Below, piece after piece: positions 17,901-27,052 of a stretch of 64,000 nucleotides of DNA. Where the stretch lies: the NCBI GenBank assembly GCA_965199905.1, contig OZ241366.1, positions 3,968,001-4,032,000 of the forward strand, written 5' to 3'. Numbering within the stretch: the first letter of the stretch is position 1; every line of letters starts with the position of its first letter. Under the pieces are notes generated by a model. That model did not search any database, was not told where the DNA came from, and worked only from the letters and a program-made list of their open reading frames with translations. The translations under genes were made by a program, and so were the position numbers. The stretch comes from Ilyomonas sp965199905. GTDB taxonomy: Bacteria; Bacteroidota; Bacteroidia; Chitinophagales; Chitinophagaceae.

Positions 17901-18524
17901 TTAATACACTTTAAAAAGATACAGATGCGTGCGCTCGTAACTGTTTATCTCGCTGTTAGGCACTAGCCTTTGATAGTAATACAAATGATTGTCAAAATTG
18001 GTGTTGACTACCGAAGCCGTAGCCAGTTCGCATCCATGATTCAGCCGGGTGGCTCCGGCATTGCCTAAAGAAATGCCATAGACGCCTTTTTTCTTTGGTA
18101 TAAATGCCACCTTCAATATAAAACTGTCCTGCGTTTGTTCGTAATTGACACCTTTATTTTCGTTAGGGAGATTATCATTTCCTATTGCAGTACCATTTAT
18201 AACTACGGTTGTAAAGGCATCAAACGCTCCTGGACTGCCGGATGTGATGGTAGCACTGTCCGTATAGTTCAGGAGTCTCATGTTCAATCCAAAAGCGGAG
18301 CCTGTGTAATCTGCCTGCCTTCCGCTGACGCTGTCTTTAAAGATTGTGGAATGGGAGGACGCTACCCATAAGGTATCACCTATCTTTATACTGTCCAGTT
18401 CTGGGTAAAAATATTCGGTTGCGCTGAAGCTGTATGTAGCTTCCAAGCATGTTTTGCCACAACCTGTTAATAGAAGAATTGTATAAGTAATCAGACTGAA
18501 TGTAGGCAAGAAAATATTTCTCAT
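17901..18524 (-). CDS. Array lipoprotein B3
   Basis: 207 residues. Signal sequence with lipobox L-L-T-G-C (Cys22). The family pattern is YSF...(D)SI(x)IGDT(L)W, an extended beta-rich middle, F-I-P-K-K-K-G-V-Y, a late Cys in H-G-C-E, and a C terminus ending L-F-K-V-Y. The body looks like an immunoglobulin-like or lipocalin-like beta protein on the outer membrane or in the periplasm; no function is assigned. Its ATG overlaps the stop of tail A3 (TAATG), indicating coupled translation. Confidence 0.7.
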   Translation of the reverse strand: MRNIFLPTFSLITYTILLLTGCGKTCLEATYSFSATEYFYPELDSIKIGDTLWVASSHSTIFKDSVSGRQADYTGSAFGLNMRLLNYTDSATITSGSPGAFDAFTTVVINGTAIGNDNLPNENKGVNYEQTQDSFILKVAFIPKKKGVYGISLGNAGATRLNHGCELATASVVNTNFDNHLYYYQRLVPNSEINSYERTHLYLFKVY

Positions 18525-19133
18525 TAATAATGGTATTGGGTGAATAAATTGGTTACCTGCGTCTGCTGATTATTTCCATTCTGATTCAAAAGACTGGTCC
18601 GATACGCCTGAGGCGTAGTGATGGTGGAACTAAAAGCATTGAACATTTTTTGATTGGTGTAAAATCCGTTCACATTATCAGTAATGGGGTTCGTTTCGCT
18701 ACCATCATCCCTTAGGTCCTGGTACAAACCAAGTGGTATCCATCTAAAAGGATCATTGGTGTAATTGGGATCGAAGCCTTCCAGCACGTTGATGTGCGAA
18801 CTTACAGTGCTGTTGTTATAAAAGAACTTACCCGATTGCTCAACCTGTGGCTGGCTGCTTTTGCTTCCATACTTCAAGTATGCCATAAAATGCCCCATGT
18901 AATATGCCCAGCCTTCGCCTAAGGCAATGATAGGCGACAGGCTGCTGGTGCCATCTCCGTAAGGCGAATACTGCCCGCCAAAAGGATGCGCCACTATTTC
19001 CAGTACCTCCGCATCGGCAAACTGACCATACCAGCTATAGTTTAACTTCCTGTGGCGAGAGGCAATCTTCTTAATAACTATCACATCTCCTTTGATGTAC
19101 AGATAAATTATGAAAATTTGGTTCGCTATCTGA
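18524..19133 (-). pseudogene. Zincin C-terminal tail cassette A3
   Basis: Homology to the 713-residue zincin begins at about the S-x-H-x-x-K-L position just after the HExxH motif, then WYGQFADAEVLEIVAHPFGG and on to LFTQYHY. The first part is almost identical in DNA to cassette A2 and similar to the full-length gene; the last 100 residues diverge. No signal peptide or zinc motif. An open frame runs from 19174 by overlapping the previous lipoprotein, so a peptide could be made but would stay in the cytoplasm. Confidence 0.7.
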
Positions 19134-19760
19134 TTAGTATATCTTGAAACAGTAAATGCGCTGTAGATCATCATTAGTCAAAGTGTAGTCTGGTCGCCAT
19201 TTTTCGTAATAGTAAACATGTTGATCTGTATCAGTAAGTGAAACATGGAAAGCTGCTTTCTCACAACTATGCGAACTGTTTCTGCCGTTGCTTGAAGCAT
19301 CACCCAAACCAAATGCGTACACACCGGTTCTTTTTGCAACAAATCCCACCTTGAGTTGGTATCCTTCACCTGTTGCTTCGTATCTGAGTTGCTGTACGCC
19401 ATCTGGGCTTGGTATATTCCTATCATTATAAATACTTCCCAAAGTTGAAAAATAATTAAAGTCATTGACAGCATCAACAGATACTGAAGCGTCATTTTCC
19501 AGCCTGCCAATGCGTATGTCAGAACCAATCGTCTTGGCGTTGGTATAGTTGATCGTTGCTCCGGTTTGCTGCTCCTGCAACTGAAACGGAATTAAAGACT
19601 GTAAAAGAATTGTATCGCCGACCCTTATGCTGTCATGGTCAGGAGATATTTGAGAAGTAACGTTAAACGAATAAAGCGCATCCATACAATCTCCGCATCC
19701 TGTACAACGGGAAAAGCTTATAATAATAATCAAAATAGAAACACAAGAAATTTTCTTCAT
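19134..19760 (-). CDS. Array lipoprotein B2
   Basis: 208 residues. Hydrophobic signal followed by S-R-C-T-G-C; the first of these cysteines (residue 19) is the likely lipidation site. Shares with B3 the GCG(D/K)C start, SIRVGDT, F-V-A-K-R-T-G-V-Y, S-C-E-K-A and the Y-C-F-K-I-Y end, and is more distant from B1. Starts 14 nt after tail A2. Function unknown; proposed partner of tail A2 by position. Confidence 0.7.
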   Translation of the reverse strand: MKKISCVSILIIIISFSRCTGCGDCMDALYSFNVTSQISPDHDSIRVGDTILLQSLIPFQLQEQQTGATINYTNAKTIGSDIRIGRLENDASVSVDAVNDFNYFSTLGSIYNDRNIPSPDGVQQLRYEATGEGYQLKVGFVAKRTGVYAFGLGDASSNGRNSSHSCEKAAFHVSLTDTDQHVYYYEKWRPDYTLTNDDLQRIYCFKIY

Positions 19761-19774
19761 GGTCTACAGGTCGT

Positions 19775-20243
19775 TTAGTAATGATATTCGGTAAATAAAC
19801 CAGCCACGGATAAAGAAGTGCTGTTTGTTGTTGTGTTTAATAGATTCGTTCTATATCCCTGTAACGTCGTGATGCTGGAACCAAAAGCGTTAAACATCTG
19901 TTGGTTACTGTACCCGGTCACTGCATCGTTCACAGCTTGCGGAGGCCGGCTCTCATTGGTTGCATCTCTCAAATCCTGATATAGCCCCTTTGGTATCCAC
20001 TTAAACGGGTCACCACTCAGATTAGGATCAAAAGACTCCAAGGCATCTACATGCGAATTGTGAGGACTGGTGGGGCTGGTATTACTGCAATAGGAGAATC
20101 CGTAATCCTGTATACCTTGACAACTTCCCCGGTTACCATACCGCAAGTCCGCCATAAAATGCCCCATGTAATATGCCCAGCCTTCGCCTAAGGCAATGAT
20201 GGGAGACAGGCTGCTGGTGCCGTCTCCGTAAGGCGAATTTGGA
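19775..20243 (-). pseudogene. Zincin C-terminal tail cassette A2
   Basis: Homology starts at N-S-P-Y-G-D-G five nt after the stop of lipoprotein B1, in another frame, and ends LFTEYHY. The frame stays open into B1, where an ATG could restart translation, but the product would lack secretion signal and HExxH. The first 75 bp are almost identical to A3; the tail after HFMADLRYG differs strongly. Confidence 0.7.
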
Positions 20244-20858
20244 CTAATACACTTTAAAATAATAATCCCCTCCTTTTCCATTATAGCCATTTGAATTTGG
20301 ATTGAGATAATAGTGCTGATTTGTTGAGTCAAAATTTATTTCAAAGGCGGCTTTTGTGCAGTTATCCGTACTACGATACACATTAGCAGCGTTGCTCATT
20401 ACAATACTAAATATGCCTGTATCCTTTGGAATTATTCCTAACCTAAATGTATAGTGTTTATCTTTTTCAATAAAATTATATTCTCTGATTAATTCGGAAG
20501 AACCATTGGTGATTTGTTGACCCAACAAAAGTCTATAATCAAACATATTAGCTGCATCTGCAAAAGATCCATTACTTAAAAGTTTACTGAAACCGATAGC
20601 CGAACCCAAATTTTCTGCATTGCTATAGTCTATAGTTTGACCACTGAATCGGTCTTGGAAAGCAGTAGGAGAATTTACTTCCAGCCATAATGTATCTCGT
20701 GTTTGCAAGCTATCTTTATCAGGATAAGCTTTTATCCCTAATTCAAAAGAATACACCGTATCTGCACAGCCGCCAATGCCCCCCTTTCTACAGGTGCTGA
20801 ATATTGAAGCGATAGCTACAGCTGTTAATACCGTAATTGTCAAAAATTTAGTACCCAT
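20244..20858 (-). CDS. Array lipoprotein B1, partner of the full-length zincin
   Basis: 204 residues from ATG 20858; the longer frame would start inside the zincin gene. Signal peptide then F-S-T-C (lipobox) and R-K-G-G-I-G-G-C-A-D. Middle contains SLQTRDTLWLEV, DYSNAENLGSAIGF, IIPKDTGIFSI, and the C terminus Y-Y-F-K-V-Y. This is a recurrent uncharacterized Bacteroidetes lipoprotein family. Its ATG lies inside the last codons of the zincin gene (tATGggtacTAA), so the two are tightly coupled. Confidence 0.75.
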   Translation of the reverse strand: MGTKFLTITVLTAVAIASIFSTCRKGGIGGCADTVYSFELGIKAYPDKDSLQTRDTLWLEVNSPTAFQDRFSGQTIDYSNAENLGSAIGFSKLLSNGSFADAANMFDYRLLLGQQITNGSSELIREYNFIEKDKHYTFRLGIIPKDTGIFSIVMSNAANVYRSTDNCTKAAFEINFDSTNQHYYLNPNSNGYNGKGGDYYFKVY

Positions 20859-22989
20859 ATCGTCCGAAAAGAGGTGTGACAAAACCTGATGTGCTGTTTG
20901 TAGTCGTATTTAAGAGATTTGTCCGGTATCCCTGCAAGGTTGTGATACCTGAATTAAATGAGTTAAACATTTGTTGGTTAGTGTAATTTACAACGTTATC
21001 ATCAATATCTACTCGCCTCGGTACAGCGTTTCTATCGTTTCTATCATCCCTCAAATCCTGATATACTCCTTGAGGAATCCAAAAAAACGGATCAGTTGTT
21101 CTAAAAGGGCTAAAATCTTCCAGAAGATTAATATGGCTGCTTAATCCCGACATGGGCGCATTGTTGACATAGCCGATTCCCTGCTCGTTAGTCTGAGTGC
21201 TTTGTAAACCATACCGCAAGTCCGCCATAAAATGCCCCATATAATACGCCCAGCTTTCGCCTAAGGCAATGATGGGAGACTGGTTATCGTTGCCATCCCC
21301 GTAAGGAGAATACTGCCCGCCAAAGGGATGCGCCACAATTTCCAGTACCTCCGCATCGGCAAACTGGCCATACCAGCCGTTGCCCAACTTGTTGTAATGT
21401 CCGGAGTGTGTAAGCTCGTGGTAGATCGTCGTCTTAATATCATCGGACGCTTTACTGAAATAGGATTTACCGGTAGGTATGCGGTAGCCAATCACAATAT
21501 CAATCTGGTGTTTTACAACGGTTGTAAGTGCTGTAAGACCGCCGGTAATTGCGTTTACATCGTTGGCAACAAAATTTACAATGGCATCTTTCGGGAAGTT
21601 ATCAGACGAACGTTTATGTAACATAGGCGTGGCCCCATCAGATGCCCAGTTGGTAATCAGAATGTATAGCCTGGTGGGCGGTAATCCTATATTCTGCCCC
21701 TGCGCAAAGGTTTTGTATTCCTGCAAGCCATTGTGCACCGTTCCGCCTACCCAGTACTGGTTGCCTTTAGCATGTCGCTCGTCGTATTGGGCGAAGTTGT
21801 AGGATATATTGTTTTTGTTACCGCTATAAGAACCTATCACTTTATTCAGCGGCGAAAAAACGTTCCATACTCTTACGCCCCGCAGGCAGCGGATAACGGC
21901 ATCGTCATTTTTAAATTTTACATTGATTTTTACCTTGTGTTTGAAGCGTTTGGTAAACGTAAACTGACCGGCTGCATTTGTGTACACCCGCTCTATCTTA
22001 AACCATCTGCGGGCTACTACGCGGGCATTCTGCAGTGGCGCCAGCTTGTTTTTGGTGCCGTACCAAGTATTGTACGTGGTGCTGATGCCAGTTAAATCGG
22101 ATACCTGCTGTGTTTCATCCAAAGTAAGCTTGCCTGCCGGCACAGCCGCATCCGCTGCCGGTGCCGGCGGATTGTTTGAGACAGGAACACAATTGGAACC
22201 ATTCCAGTAATAGCCCGAGGGGCATGAGGGGGCATCGGGCACACAGGTAGTACCATCCCAATGATAATTTGCCGGACAGTTATTGGGCACACACTGCCCC
22301 GTTTCCGGGTCTTTATGATAGCCTTCCAGACATAGAATACCATTCGGTTCAGCGCCACCTCCTTCTGTGGCATTCAAGCCACCGCCGCCTCCGGCTTCGG
22401 CCAGCCTTTCAGCTTCCGTTTCCACTGCCGTATAGTTATCACCAGGGATATGTATTTGTGCCAGTGTTTCGTATTGCACGCCGGTAGGATAGGTAAATAC
22501 ATTCGGCACCACGGCGTATTGCCAGGTGGGTTGCTCGGCAGGTATCGAGGGATCCTGATAGTAATCACCTTCCAGCAGTATCTGGTAATCTAAAGGAGCA
22601 TCATAAAGCTCCATCCCTTTTGCATCCATAAAGGAATCGAGATAGCTCATCTGATCCATGGTTGGTTTAAAGCGCACATATTTGTTGGTTACCCTTACGC
22701 TTACATTGGTAATACCTAAGTTCCGGTATGCCTGCTGCATATTCGGTATCAGGTATGGGTTGGTAAGCTGGCTGCCTAAAACAGTCATTGTTTCGGAAGT
22801 GTCGCCGTCATGATCAACTGCATCCACGCTATCAATGTACAAATTGGAAGGAGGTGGCGAGGCATTTGTAATCATGCCGGTTGTTTTATTTGCCGGGTTA
22901 CTGGCAGTCAAGTCGGCAGGGAGCTTTTTGCAGGAAAATAAAAACAGAACAAAACAAAAGAATGGCAACACAATTGGATTCCGCTTCAT
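20848..22989 (-). CDS. Full-length zincin-like lipoprotein (array member A1)
   Basis: 713 residues. Lipoprotein signal with L-F-S-C at Cys20, so probably surface-exposed or periplasmic. Residues about 30-200 are unknown; about 216-275 hold three Cys-rich repeats of the form C-P-x-x-Y-x-W-x-G-x-x-C-V-P. A domain of about 230 residues follows, then HELTH at 524-528, the HExxH zinc motif, with possible third-ligand acids in D-A-E-V-L-E about 20 residues on. The last 100 residues form the tail that is duplicated and varied downstream. Predicted metalloprotease-like; substrate unknown. First gene of a one-direction array reaching the IS at 17079. Confidence 0.75.
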   Translation of the reverse strand: MKRNPIVLPFFCFVLFLFSCKKLPADLTASNPANKTTGMITNASPPPSNLYIDSVDAVDHDGDTSETMTVLGSQLTNPYLIPNMQQAYRNLGITNVSVRVTNKYVRFKPTMDQMSYLDSFMDAKGMELYDAPLDYQILLEGDYYQDPSIPAEQPTWQYAVVPNVFTYPTGVQYETLAQIHIPGDNYTAVETEAERLAEAGGGGGLNATEGGGAEPNGILCLEGYHKDPETGQCVPNNCPANYHWDGTTCVPDAPSCPSGYYWNGSNCVPVSNNPPAPAADAAVPAGKLTLDETQQVSDLTGISTTYNTWYGTKNKLAPLQNARVVARRWFKIERVYTNAAGQFTFTKRFKHKVKINVKFKNDDAVIRCLRGVRVWNVFSPLNKVIGSYSGNKNNISYNFAQYDERHAKGNQYWVGGTVHNGLQEYKTFAQGQNIGLPPTRLYILITNWASDGATPMLHKRSSDNFPKDAIVNFVANDVNAITGGLTALTTVVKHQIDIVIGYRIPTGKSYFSKASDDIKTTIYHELTHSGHYNKLGNGWYGQFADAEVLEIVAHPFGGQYSPYGDGNDNQSPIIALGESWAYYMGHFMADLRYGLQSTQTNEQGIGYVNNAPMSGLSSHINLLEDFSPFRTTDPFFWIPQGVYQDLRDDRNDRNAVPRRVDIDDNVVNYTNQQMFNSFNSGITTLQGYRTNLLNTTTNSTSGFVTPLFGRYGY

Positions 22990-23297
22990 AAGAATAATTA
23001 CAATGGTTACAAACTGAGTTTAAAAGTAAAGTTTACTGCAATATAAAATGGCAGAAAGTAAAATTAAATTTTTATGAACAGCAATCAGGCATCTTCTGTG
23101 CTGATAAAGCCATCTAAGTAACAGGACAGAATTAAATGATAGTAAACCTGTTGCCGTCATTCCGCAATTGTTCTCAACAAGGCTCATCATAAATTACTTT
23201 TGCGAGGGCTTTGTGCGGAATCTGATAACCTAATAAAGTAAACATAATTATGTCCAAACGCTTATTATACTTTTAGCCCGAATAATACATACAACCT

Positions 23298-24050
23298 ATG
23301 ACAATCTTTATCACCGGCGCTACCTCAGGATTTGGAAAAGCCATCGCGCAGAAATTCGCTTCGCAGAAATGGAATTGCATCATCACCGGGCGGCGGGCTG
23401 ATCATCTGCAGGAATTATATACAGAACTTACCGGAACATACGCTGTAAAAGTGCTGCCGCTCGTGTTTGATGTGCAGGATAAGGAAGCCGTGTTTTCTAC
23501 CATTGAGAAGTTGCCGGATGAGTGGAAGAATATTGATGTGCTGGTGAACAATGCCGGTCTTGCCCTCGGCAGGGAAACGTTTGATGAAGCTTCACTTGAT
23601 GATTGGGAAACCATGATTGATACCAATGTAAAAGGCTTGCTGTATGTATCTAAAGCCGTGCTTCCTTTTTTATTAAAAAAGAATGGGGGGCATATCATCA
23701 ACATCGGCTCTACGGCAGCGAAAGAAGTATATCAGAACGGCAATATTTATTGCGCCACCAAAAGTGCTGTGGAAGCCATCAGCAAAGCGCAGCGTATCGA
23801 TTTATTGCCTCATAAAATAAAAGTAACCACTGTGCATCCCGGTGCGGCAGATACGGAATTCAGCCATGTTCGTTTTAAAGGAGATGGCGAAAAAGCAGCC
23901 GCCGTTTACGAAGGTTATCAGCCGCTGAAAGCGGAAGATGTAGCAGACGTTGTGTACTACTGCGCCACACTGCCACCACATGTTTGCATTAACGATTTAG
24001 TGGTTACCTGCCTGGCACAGGCAAACTCTTTTTATACGTTTAAAGGGTAG
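23298..24050 (+). CDS. SDR oxidoreductase, YdfG-like 3-hydroxy acid dehydrogenase
   Basis: 250 residues, cytoplasmic. NADP-binding GATSGFG at residues 7-13, arginine pair G-R-R-A favouring NADP, NNAG near 92-95, catalytic Ser in NIGSTA, and YCATKS near 155-160. Length and the PGAADTEFS region match the YdfG group, which oxidizes L-allo-threonine, serine and 3-hydroxy acids. Substrate here is inferred. Monocistronic by position. Confidence 0.85.
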   Translation: MTIFITGATSGFGKAIAQKFASQKWNCIITGRRADHLQELYTELTGTYAVKVLPLVFDVQDKEAVFSTIEKLPDEWKNIDVLVNNAGLALGRETFDEASLDDWETMIDTNVKGLLYVSKAVLPFLLKKNGGHIINIGSTAAKEVYQNGNIYCATKSAVEAISKAQRIDLLPHKIKVTTVHPGAADTEFSHVRFKGDGEKAAAVYEGYQPLKAEDVADVVYYCATLPPHVCINDLVVTCLAQANSFYTFKG

Positions 24051-24183
24051 CTGAAAGCACACAATAAAACCTGGATAATAACCTGGAAAAAAAGTTATGT
24101 AAGGAAACTAAAAAGCAAGGATAAATCTGTTGAAAACAAGAATATTTTATGCTTTACTGAAATGAAAACTTAAACAGAACCTA

Positions 24184-24256
24184 TATATTTGCACCGGTTT
24201 TTCAAAGGATATTGGATTTTAAAACGGGGTTGGATTTTTATCCGGGCCCCCTTTTT
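24184..24256 (+). ncRNA. Possible small RNA: orphan promoter plus terminator hairpin
   Basis: TATATTTG at 24184-24191 fits the -7 box, and about 35 nt later a GC-rich hairpin (24226-24250) is followed by a T run at 24252-24256. No ORF lies between. No good -33 TTG is present. It would give an RNA of about 60 nt ending beside the uvrC stop codon; alternatively the hairpin is simply the terminator of the upstream SDR gene. Confidence 0.3.
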
Positions 24257-24259
24257 ATT

Positions 24260-26065
24260 TTAGTCCGTATGGTAATGGCTAAACACAATATTTGCTTTGG
24301 CTTTGCCAATGATTTCCGATAGCTCTTCCACGTTCTTTTGCTTTACATTTTTTACCGACTTGAATGTCTTCAACAAATCGGCCGCCGTTTGTTTCCCGAT
24401 GCCTTTAATGTCTTCCAGTTCATTTTTAAAAGTGCCGATAGAACGCTTATTCCTGTGAAACGTGATGCCAAACCGGTGCACTTCATCGCGCACGCGGCGA
24501 ATGAGTTTCAGGCTCTCGCTATCCCACGGCAGCTTGATAGATTGCGAGTCGCCGGGAAAAAAAATTTCTTCTTCGCTTTTGGCTAAACCAACCACTGTCA
24601 TCGCACCAATTAAACCCAGTTCCTTTATGCTTTCCATGGCTGAGCTAAGCTGACCTTTGCCACCATCAATGATGACCAGTTGTGGCAATTCTTTTTCTTC
24701 ATCAACCAATCTTTTATAGCGGCGATACACCACTTCTTTCATCGAAGCAAAGTCGTTGATGCCTTTTACCGTTTTGATATTATATTTTCGGTAATCGTCT
24801 TTGCTCGGGATGCCGTTGCGGAAGCACACCATCGCGGCCACCGGGTAGCTTCCCCCTAAGTTCGAATTATCAAAGCATTCAATGTGCACCGGCAGTTCGG
24901 AAAGCTGCAGATCTGCCTGTACCTGGTACAGCACGTCTTTCCGTTTCTTCTCTGTAAAGGTTTCCAGGTTCAGCGACTTCTTTTTGCGCAGCTCATCTTT
25001 AAAGTAGTTTACGTTTGTCAGCGATAGGTCGAGCAGCTTGCGTTTGTCGCCGGCTTTAGGCACGGTTATAATAATGTTATCCGGCAAATCAATCTGGTAA
25101 GGCACCACCACTTCATTGGATAAACTATTAAACGTATCGCGCAGATTGCTGACAGCAAATGCCAGCACTTCCTCATCCGTTTCCTCAATTTTTACTTCCA
25201 GTTCTACGGTATGCGTTTGCACAATGGTACCATTTTGCACCATCAGGTAATTAACATAAGCTGTATCATGTTCTTTTAAAATAGAGAACACATCTACATT
25301 GTGCAGGCTTTGGCTAACCACTACGGAACGCGCCTGGTAATTTTCCAGGTGATCTACCTTTTTCTTCATCAGTTCCGCCTTCTCAAACTGCATGTTCATC
25401 GCATGGTTCATCATCTGGCTTTTGAAGGTGTGTATTACCGGCGAAAGGTTGCCTTTCAGTATTTGTTTTATCTGCCCGATGCTTTCATTATAATCTTCCA
25501 ATGATTGATAAGCCTGGCATGGACCTTTGCAATTGCCAAGATGATATTCAAGGCAAACTTTGAATTTGCCTTTGGCAATATTGCTCTCCGTTAGCGGCAG
25601 CTTGCAGGTGCGCAGCGGTATGTTTTGTCTTATAAAATTCAGCAGCTCTCTTACCTTACCAGTAGAGGTAAACGGACCTAAATATTCCGAGCCGTCATGG
25701 TATTTTGTTCTCGTTAAAAAGATGCGTGGAAAGGGCTCTTTTTTAATAACGATATACGGGTATGTCTTGTCATCTTTCAGGTTGATGTTGAACATCGGCT
25801 GAAACTGCTTGATCAAACTATTTTCCAGCAGAAACGCATCCTGTTCGCTATTCACAATGGTGAATTCAATATGATGAATGCGCTGTACAAGCTCGTGCGT
25901 TTTATAGCTAACACCAAGCGTTTTAGTAAAATAAGAGGAAACGCGCTTGCGCAGATTTTTCGCTTTGCCCACATACAATAATGTTGCCGCAGCATCGAAA
26001 TATTTATAGATACCCGGCTGGTTCGGCAGGGTAGGAGCAATGGTTTGAAACTGGGATTGTGTCAT
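24260..26065 (-). CDS. uvrC: Excinuclease ABC subunit C
   Basis: 601 residues from ATG 26065; five residues of upstream frame are excluded because homology starts at MTQSQF. Makes both incisions in nucleotide excision repair with UvrA/UvrB. GIY-YIG nuclease domain at about 15-95 (P-G-I-Y-K-Y ... L-Y-V-G-K-A-K-N-L-R-K-R), Cys cluster typical of the family (C-L-E-Y-H-L-G-N-C-K-G-P-C), UVR segment near 205-240, RNase H-like domain with ECFDNSN and VIIDGGKGQL, and C-terminal helix-hairpin-helix (IKGIGKQTA). Complete and of normal length. Confidence 0.97.
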   Translation of the reverse strand: MTQSQFQTIAPTLPNQPGIYKYFDAAATLLYVGKAKNLRKRVSSYFTKTLGVSYKTHELVQRIHHIEFTIVNSEQDAFLLENSLIKQFQPMFNINLKDDKTYPYIVIKKEPFPRIFLTRTKYHDGSEYLGPFTSTGKVRELLNFIRQNIPLRTCKLPLTESNIAKGKFKVCLEYHLGNCKGPCQAYQSLEDYNESIGQIKQILKGNLSPVIHTFKSQMMNHAMNMQFEKAELMKKKVDHLENYQARSVVVSQSLHNVDVFSILKEHDTAYVNYLMVQNGTIVQTHTVELEVKIEETDEEVLAFAVSNLRDTFNSLSNEVVVPYQIDLPDNIIITVPKAGDKRKLLDLSLTNVNYFKDELRKKKSLNLETFTEKKRKDVLYQVQADLQLSELPVHIECFDNSNLGGSYPVAAMVCFRNGIPSKDDYRKYNIKTVKGINDFASMKEVVYRRYKRLVDEEKELPQLVIIDGGKGQLSSAMESIKELGLIGAMTVVGLAKSEEEIFFPGDSQSIKLPWDSESLKLIRRVRDEVHRFGITFHRNKRSIGTFKNELEDIKGIGKQTAADLLKTFKSVKNVKQKNVEELSEIIGKAKANIVFSHYHTD

Positions 26066-26214
26066 AGTCGCTACATACAAATTTATCGCTTATTGCGAAA
26101 ATTTGTAGCAAAAAGAAGGCTAAAGTGTTGTTGAAAAGAAATGAAACCCTGTATTGGTTTTGTATGTTTACAAAACCAATAAAACAAAACAAAGAGAAAT
26201 TGTGAATTTGACTT

Positions 26215-26373
26215 ATGAAAAAGGAAACAACAGTTACAAAAGGAAAGTCTCCTGTCATAACAGATAATAGGCTTGCTAAGCAGAATGATGTTATATTATT
26301 TCCTCGGAAAGTTGAAGAAGCAAAACGGCGTATCGTAAAATATGGTTTGCCTGATGCAGTGAAGAAAAATTAA
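26215..26373 (+). CDS. Small ORF of 52 aa, unknown
   Basis: ATG 26215 to TAA 26373. Lys-rich, charged product (PRKVEEAKRRIVKYGLPDAV) with the size and style of small antitoxin-like or regulatory proteins. A TATGTTTA sequence at 26163-26170 could be a weak -7 box. No toxin gene follows. Recorded as possible only. Confidence 0.35.
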   Translation: MKKETTVTKGKSPVITDNRLAKQNDVILFPRKVEEAKRRIVKYGLPDAVKKN

Positions 26374-26385
26374 TAGCTATTCTTT

Positions 26386-26970
26386 TTATTCTTTCTTCTC
26401 ATTCCATACAAAGCTAAGCCGGCGCTGCTGTTCAGGTTTTTTACTATAAGTTATGGAAGTATACAGCGTGCAGCTTTCATTTCCTTTCCAGCTAATGCGC
26501 TGAATAATGCTGCTGTCGCCCGCACTGTTGAGGGTATTAATGAAAATCCATTTTACTTCCTGGTTTTCTTTGTTTAGCAATACACTTGCGTTTTGTACAA
26601 TCCCGCTTTTATTTTTTTGAGAGTAGGTAAGAGTAATACTGTTTGTACTTTCATCGTCAAACACCGATTCTGTAAAGTTTTGCCGAAGCGATGCATCTTC
26701 AAGTTCAGGCAATAAAAAAGATTTAATAGCAGCATCAAAATCTGACCGCTTCACAATGGAAGAATCTTTTTTGCCATCAGTAATCTGCAATCGATATAAA
26801 TAATAAGGCGTGGTATCTATGTCTTTTATCTGCCGCCGTATATAATCATTAATAGGATAATAAACCGTGTTGGAACCCTTGGCAGGCGCGGCTTCTGCTT
26901 CTTTCGCCTTTTTGCCACCGCACGACGAAGCAAACAATGCAATCAATAAAAGGAAGCCGAAACTGCGCAT
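26386..26970 (-). CDS. Hypothetical lipoprotein
   Basis: 194 residues with lipobox A-S-S-C (Cys17) and a short Lys/Ala/Glu linker. The body alternates charged and hydrophobic residues, with Y-Y-L-Y-R-L-Q-I-T and many Ser/Asn in strands. No known domain is recognized. It is followed by uvrC and preceded by fabH on the same strand; an 82-nt gap separates it from fabH. Confidence 0.6.
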   Translation of the reverse strand: MRSFGFLLLIALFASSCGGKKAKEAEAAPAKGSNTVYYPINDYIRRQIKDIDTTPYYLYRLQITDGKKDSSIVKRSDFDAAIKSFLLPELEDASLRQNFTESVFDDESTNSITLTYSQKNKSGIVQNASVLLNKENQEVKWIFINTLNSAGDSSIIQRISWKGNESCTLYTSITYSKKPEQQRRLSFVWNEKKE

Positions 26971-27052
26971 GAAATTATCTTTTCTGTAAAAGGGAAAAGG
27001 GATGGTAATGGTACATCCCTTTGTAAATCCTTCTTGTCTTTATAGTTAAAAA

